Source: Flavobacteriales bacterium UBA6969
GTDB taxonomy: Bacteria > Bacteroidota > Bacteroidia > Flavobacteriales_D > Sanyastnellaceae
Reading direction: 5' to 3'
Length of the DNA: 26,566 bases
NCBI GenBank assembly: GCA_002448555.1
Contig: DJYV01000105.1
Coordinates: 1-26,566 of the forward strand
The translations under genes and the position numbers were made by a program. Below are positions 23,093-26,566 of the stretch, in pieces (positions within the stretch are counted from its first letter, which is position 1; each line of letters opens with the position of its first letter). The notes under the pieces were generated by a model. The model searched no databases. It was not told where the DNA came from and saw nothing but the letters and a program-made list of their open reading frames with translations.

Positions 23093-23113
23093 GTTGAATC
23101 TCAAAATTTCAAC
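23093..23113. promoter_or_regulatory. Inverted repeat between rseP and the PBP1A gene
   Basis: GTTGAA - 9 bases - TTCAAC, perfect 6-bp arms in a 129-base divergent intergenic region. It lies upstream of the PBP -7 candidate and of the rseP promoter on the other strand. It could be an operator for one or both genes; chance occurrence cannot be ruled out. Confidence 0.25.
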
Positions 23114-23136
23114 GTATCGACTCGCGTTTCGTGTCT

Positions 23137-23144
23137 TATTCTTG
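23137..23144 (+). promoter_or_regulatory. Possible -7 element for the PBP1A gene
   Basis: TATTCTTG matches TAnnTTTG at all but one position and ends 8 bases before the ATG at 23153. Transcription would start almost at the start codon, giving a very short or absent leader. Confidence 0.35.
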
Positions 23145-23152
23145 TAGAACGA

Positions 23153-25624
23153 ATGGCCAAGAAAAGCGCGAAATCTTCCAAGAAAAAAGCCCAGCCATCA
23201 TTTACCCGGCAGAAGGTGTGGACCTGGCTTATCGGTTTGGGCCCGTTGCTGGGCCTCGCCGGCTTGACGGTCTTGGCTTCGTTCGGTGAATTGCCGGATA
23301 CCGACACCTTGGCCAACCCCAAAACGGACCTCGCCACACGGGTCTTCACGTCCGACGGAAAGCTCATCGGCCGCTACTATGCTGAGAACCGTGCCGACGC
23401 CCGGTACGGTGAACTGCCGGCCAACCTCGTCGACGCGCTCATCAGCACCGAGGACGCACGCTTCGCAGGCCACAGTGGCATCGACTTCATCGGTTTGGCA
23501 CGGGCCATTGCGTACATGGGCAAGCGCGGCGGTGGGTCGACCCTCACCCAGCAATTGGCTAAACAGCTCTTCACCGAGCAGTACGACCGCACGAGTACGT
23601 TGGAGCGGGCGTTCCTCCAAAAACCAAAAGAGTGGATCATCGCCGCGCGGCTGGAACGGTTCTACACCAAAGACGAAATCGTCGCCCTCTACCTCAACCG
23701 CTACGACTTCTTGAACCAGGCGGTCGGAGTGAAGTCCGCTGCCAACATCTACTTCGATAAGGACGTGAGCGAATTGGAACTGCATGAATCCGCCATGCTG
23801 GTGGGGATGCTCAAAAACAGCTCGTTGTTCAACCCGCTGCGGCGTCCGGAGCTCGTGCTCAACCGGCGCAACGTGGTGTTCGGTCAGATGCAACGCTACG
23901 GCCGCATCAACGAGGCCGAGGCGGACTCGCTGCGCTCCCTTCCCCTGGGATTGAATTACCAGAAGGTCAGCCACGACGAAGGCCTGGCGCCGTATTTCCG
24001 CGAAGCCCTGCGGGCAGAATTGAAGGAATTGTTCGGCGCGAAAGACGCCCAAGGTGACTGGGTGCTTGCCAAAGCAGACGGCGCCCCGTACGACTTGTAC
24101 CGCGACGGCATCCAGGTGCACACGACCCTCGACAGCAGGCTGCAGGCCGCGGCCGAAACGGCGGTACAACGCCACCTCGGCGAAGAGTTGCAGGCCACCC
24201 TCAACCGCGATCTCCGGACGCGGAGCAAGTCGGAATGGCCGTTTTACGAAGGCATTGAACGGAGCGACCGCGACTTGATCATCAACCAAGCGAAGAAGCA
24301 GAGCGAGCGCTACCGCGTCTACGCTGGCAAGTTCTGCCCCGAATGTGAGCGTCCGGGCTTCTACATCGAAAAGGAGGTCAACGTCGAAGGCGATCCCATC
24401 TGGCACTGCGATGAGGAGAAAGGCGGGTGCAGCCACACGTGGCACCGGCCATCGACCAAAGAAATTGACGCCAAGTTCAAGGAGCCGGTGGCGATGCGGG
24501 TCTTCACCCACCAAGGACCGCGCGACACCGTATTGAGCCCGCTCGACTCCATCCTCTACCACAAGAGCCTGCTGCATGCGGGGTTGATGTCCATTGAACC
24601 TCAGACCGGCCATGTCAAAGCGTGGGTTGGCGGGATGGATTACCGCTACTTCAAGTACGACAACGTGTCGCAATCCAAGCGCCAGGTGGGGTCCATTTTC
24701 AAGCCGTTCGTTTACGCCACGGCGCTGCGCTACGGCATGGAGCGGTGCACGGAATTGCCCAACCAACGCATCTGCGTTGAAATGCCCGGCGACCAGCCCG
24801 ATTGGTGCCCGGACAACAGTGACTTCGAGTACGGCGAAGTCGTGACGCTGGAGTACGCTTTGGCCAATTCGATGAACACCATTTCGGCCAAGCTGATTAA
24901 GGAGTTTGGGCCGGAGCGGGTGATCCAGCTGGCCCGTGCACTGGGCATTGAATCGAAAATACCGGCCGTTCCATCCATTGCGTTAGGGGCCTCGCAGTTG
25001 ACCTTGAAGGAAATCACTTCGGCTAACGCGGCCTTGGTGAATGGAGGCGTGTATGTCAAACCGACCATCATCACGCGGATTGAAGACAAGTACGGCAACG
25101 TGATTTGGACGCCGGAACCGGTGCTCCGTCAAGGCTTGGATGAGCGGACCGCTTACACGGTGGTGGACATGATGAAGGGTGTCGTCGATGGCGCCTACAA
25201 CCCCAAAACGGGGGAGCGCAAAGGCACGGGCATCCGCCTCCGCATGGACATCGAACGCCGGCTGTACGACAACATCAAAGTTCCCATGGCCGGGAAGACG
25301 GGCACGACGCAGGGTCACTCGGACGGGTGGTTCATGGGCATGACACCGGACTTGGTCACCGGCGTGTGGGTCGGCGCTCAGGATCCGGCTGTGCGTTTCA
25401 GCACCATCGCCAACGGCCAAGGCGCGAATACGGCTTTGCCGATTTACGGATTCTACATGAACGCGGCTTATGCCGATGAGAGCCTCAGGTTGAGCCAAGC
25501 TGATTTTATGCGGCCGGAGGGCATGGGCTTGGATTCGCTGGATTGCCGGCAAATGATGGAGCTCAACCAAGCGACGTTTGGAGGCAGTGGCGCGGGCTTC
25601 GACGACGACGATTTGTTTCAATGA
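23153..25624 (+). CDS. Bifunctional peptidoglycan synthase, PBP1A type, with a cysteine-rich insertion
   Basis: An 823-residue class A penicillin-binding protein with a short Lys/Ser-rich cytoplasmic tail and one membrane segment (about 23-45). The glycosyltransferase (GT51) domain has catalytic E100 in STEDARF and the GGGSTLTQQLAKQLF motif. The transpeptidase domain has the nucleophile S514 in GSIFKPF (SxxK), S573-M-N575 (SxN) and K715-T-G. It polymerises and crosslinks peptidoglycan on the outer face of the inner membrane. Unusual: between the two domains lies a CPEC pair (C395, C398) and a second pair C419 and C426, with histidines next to the second, resembling a zinc ribbon. The CoA-transferase genes follow after 13 bases. 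Confidence 0.95.
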   Translation: MAKKSAKSSKKKAQPSFTRQKVWTWLIGLGPLLGLAGLTVLASFGELPDTDTLANPKTDLATRVFTSDGKLIGRYYAENRADARYGELPANLVDALISTEDARFAGHSGIDFIGLARAIAYMGKRGGGSTLTQQLAKQLFTEQYDRTSTLERAFLQKPKEWIIAARLERFYTKDEIVALYLNRYDFLNQAVGVKSAANIYFDKDVSELELHESAMLVGMLKNSSLFNPLRRPELVLNRRNVVFGQMQRYGRINEAEADSLRSLPLGLNYQKVSHDEGLAPYFREALRAELKELFGAKDAQGDWVLAKADGAPYDLYRDGIQVHTTLDSRLQAAAETAVQRHLGEELQATLNRDLRTRSKSEWPFYEGIERSDRDLIINQAKKQSERYRVYAGKFCPECERPGFYIEKEVNVEGDPIWHCDEEKGGCSHTWHRPSTKEIDAKFKEPVAMRVFTHQGPRDTVLSPLDSILYHKSLLHAGLMSIEPQTGHVKAWVGGMDYRYFKYDNVSQSKRQVGSIFKPFVYATALRYGMERCTELPNQRICVEMPGDQPDWCPDNSDFEYGEVVTLEYALANSMNTISAKLIKEFGPERVIQLARALGIESKIPAVPSIALGASQLTLKEITSANAALVNGGVYVKPTIITRIEDKYGNVIWTPEPVLRQGLDERTAYTVVDMMKGVVDGAYNPKTGERKGTGIRLRMDIERRLYDNIKVPMAGKTGTTQGHSDGWFMGMTPDLVTGVWVGAQDPAVRFSTIANGQGANTALPIYGFYMNAAYADESLRLSQADFMRPEGMGLDSLDCRQMMELNQATFGGSGAGFDDDDLFQ

Positions 25625-25637
25625 TCAACAAAACGAC

Positions 25638-26357
25638 ATGGCTATTTCAAAAGTGGTAACGGGCAGCGCAGCCGCGTGTTCCGGGGTCCAATCGGGCATG
25701 ACGCTCATGCTGGGCGGCTTCGGACTGTGTGGCATTCCCGAGTGCAGCATTGCCGAATTGGTACGGCTGGAAGTGAACGATTTGACGTGCATCTCCAACA
25801 ACGCCGGGGTGGATGATTTTGGCTTGGGTTTGCTCTTGCAGAAGTGCCAAATCCGCAAAATGATCAGCTCCTACGTCGGTGAGAACGACGAGTTTGAACG
25901 CCAAATGCTCAGTGGAGAATTGGAAGTGGACCTGATTCCCCAAGGCTCTTTGGCCGAGCGCTGCCGCGCCGGTGGTGCGGGTATGCCTGCATTTTACACA
26001 CCTGCAGGCTTTGGAACAGAAGTGGCGGAGGGCAAGGAAGTCCGGGAGTTCAATGGCAAACCCCACATTTTGGAAAGCGCCCTGACCGCAGACTTTGCAT
26101 TTGTCAAAGCGTGGAAAGGGGACACGGCGGGCAACCTGGTCTACAAGGCCACGGCTCGCAATTTCAACCCCATGATGGCCATGGCCGGCAAAATCACCAT
26201 TGCAGAGGTCGAGGAATTGGTGCCAGAAGGGACCCTCAACCCCAATGAAATCCACACGCCGGGGATTTTCGTGCAGCGCATTTTCCAAGGGGAGGGCTAC
26301 GAAAAACGCATTGAGCAGCGCACCGTTCGCCCGCGTCAAACCGAATCAAACGCCTGA
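25638..26357 (+). CDS. scoA: 3-oxoacid CoA-transferase subunit A
   Basis: A 239-residue alpha subunit of a two-gene 3-oxoacid CoA-transferase. It moves CoA from succinyl-CoA to acetoacetate, or a related pair, and is used to activate ketone bodies and some amino acid breakdown products. The landmarks are the N-terminal GGFGLCGIPE loop, ISNNAGVDDFGLG, the SYVGENDEFERQ segment, the LIPQGSLAERCRAGGAGMPAF region and DFAFVKAWKGDTAGN. The start at 25638 fits the family (MAISKVV). The B subunit follows after 3 bases, the standard order. Specificity (succinyl-CoA versus acetyl-CoA donor) is not decided by sequence alone. Confidence 0.92.
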   Translation: MAISKVVTGSAAACSGVQSGMTLMLGGFGLCGIPECSIAELVRLEVNDLTCISNNAGVDDFGLGLLLQKCQIRKMISSYVGENDEFERQMLSGELEVDLIPQGSLAERCRAGGAGMPAFYTPAGFGTEVAEGKEVREFNGKPHILESALTADFAFVKAWKGDTAGNLVYKATARNFNPMMAMAGKITIAEVEELVPEGTLNPNEIHTPGIFVQRIFQGEGYEKRIEQRTVRPRQTESNA

Positions 26358-26360
26358 GCC

Positions 26361-26566
26361 ATGCTGGATAAAAACGGAATCGCGAAGCGCATTGCGCAAG
26401 AAGTCCGAGACGGTTGGTACGTCAACCTCGGCATTGGCATCCCCACCCTGGTGGCCAACTACATCCCCGATGGGATGGAGGTGGAATTTCAATCCGAAAA
26501 CGGCATCCTCGGCATGGGGCCATTCCCGTTCGAAGGAGACGAAGACGCCGACCTCATCAATGCGGG
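26361..26566 (+). CDS. scoB: 3-oxoacid CoA-transferase subunit B, partial (cut by window end)
   Basis: The first 68 codons of the beta subunit, open to the window edge. The fragment shows VNLGIGIPTLVANYIP and the catalytic segment FQSENGILGMGP. The glutamate E46 in SENG is the residue that forms the glutamyl-CoA thioester in this family. It starts 3 bases after scoA and completes the enzyme. The remaining two-thirds lie outside the window. Confidence 0.9.
   Translation, partial: MLDKNGIAKRIAQEVRDGWYVNLGIGIPTLVANYIPDGMEVEFQSENGILGMGPFPFEGDEDADLINA

Noticed and set aside
23198..24766. Long open frame (522 codons) antisense to the PBP1A gene
   Set aside because: It mirrors the codon pattern of the real gene, has no recognisable domain and would overlap the N-terminal half of an intact enzyme.
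1..26566. Mobile element, prophage, CRISPR array or defence island
   Set aside because: I saw no transposase, integrase or Cas-like product, no long direct or terminal inverted repeats and no regular spacer array; all genes are core or envelope types.

Overview
This is an ordinary, densely packed chromosomal segment of a GC-rich member of the Bacteroidota. Four things point there. (1) A type IX secretion (T9SS / gliding-motility type) C-terminal sorting domain ends the giant protein at 7512-11528. (2) Six perfect copies of the Bacteroidota -7 promoter element TAnnTTTG sit just upstream of genes. (3) No clear Shine-Dalgarno sequences precede the starts. (4) There are phylum-typical families: the CCDC81-like HU/SPOR protein, a DUF6495-like protein, a TonB receptor with an N-terminal carboxypeptidase-regulatory domain, and a one-chain glycyl-tRNA synthetase. 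A Flavobacteriales-like lineage is plausible, but I cannot fix the genus.

Layout. 1-240: tRNA-Cys(GCA) on the minus strand with its own promoter and terminator. 240-1340: pssA and purS (+). 1344-3099: a secreted hypothetical protein and a Cys/Met-metabolism PLP enzyme (-), divergent from an Lrp/AsnC regulator (+, 3220-3669); a perfect palindrome lies inside the regulator's promoter. 3675-6394: glyS-pgk, overlapping by 4 bases (-). 6462-7460: gpsA (+), divergent from glyS, with mirror-image promoters. A terminator separates it from the 1338-residue secreted multidomain protein (7512-11528). 11586-13269: an HU/SPOR membrane protein and a HAD phosphatase (+). 13260-19158 (-): TonB-dependent receptor, kdsB, a prolyl-oligopeptidase lipoprotein and a DUF6495-like protein, in that transcription order. 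19253-20320: dprA (+). 20317-23023 (-): rseP then a cation/proton antiporter. 23153-26566 (+): PBP1A-type peptidoglycan synthase, then the two subunits of a 3-oxoacid CoA-transferase, the second cut by the window edge.

Many genes serve the cell envelope: phospholipid head groups (pssA), glycerol-3-phosphate supply (gpsA), Kdo activation for LPS (kdsB), peptidoglycan synthesis and binding (PBP1A, SPOR), envelope stress proteolysis (rseP), uptake (TonB receptor) and secretion (T9SS substrate). The rest is core metabolism and information processing. No mobile element, CRISPR array, phage or defence island is visible, and no stretch over 300 bases lacks a gene.

I did not find a clear new system. 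The most unusual items are a four-cysteine, zinc-ribbon-like insertion in the PBP1A protein, the Lrp-type palindrome between the -33 and -7 boxes of the regulator gene, and the mirror-image glyS/gpsA promoters, where gpsA is probably transcribed without a leader.
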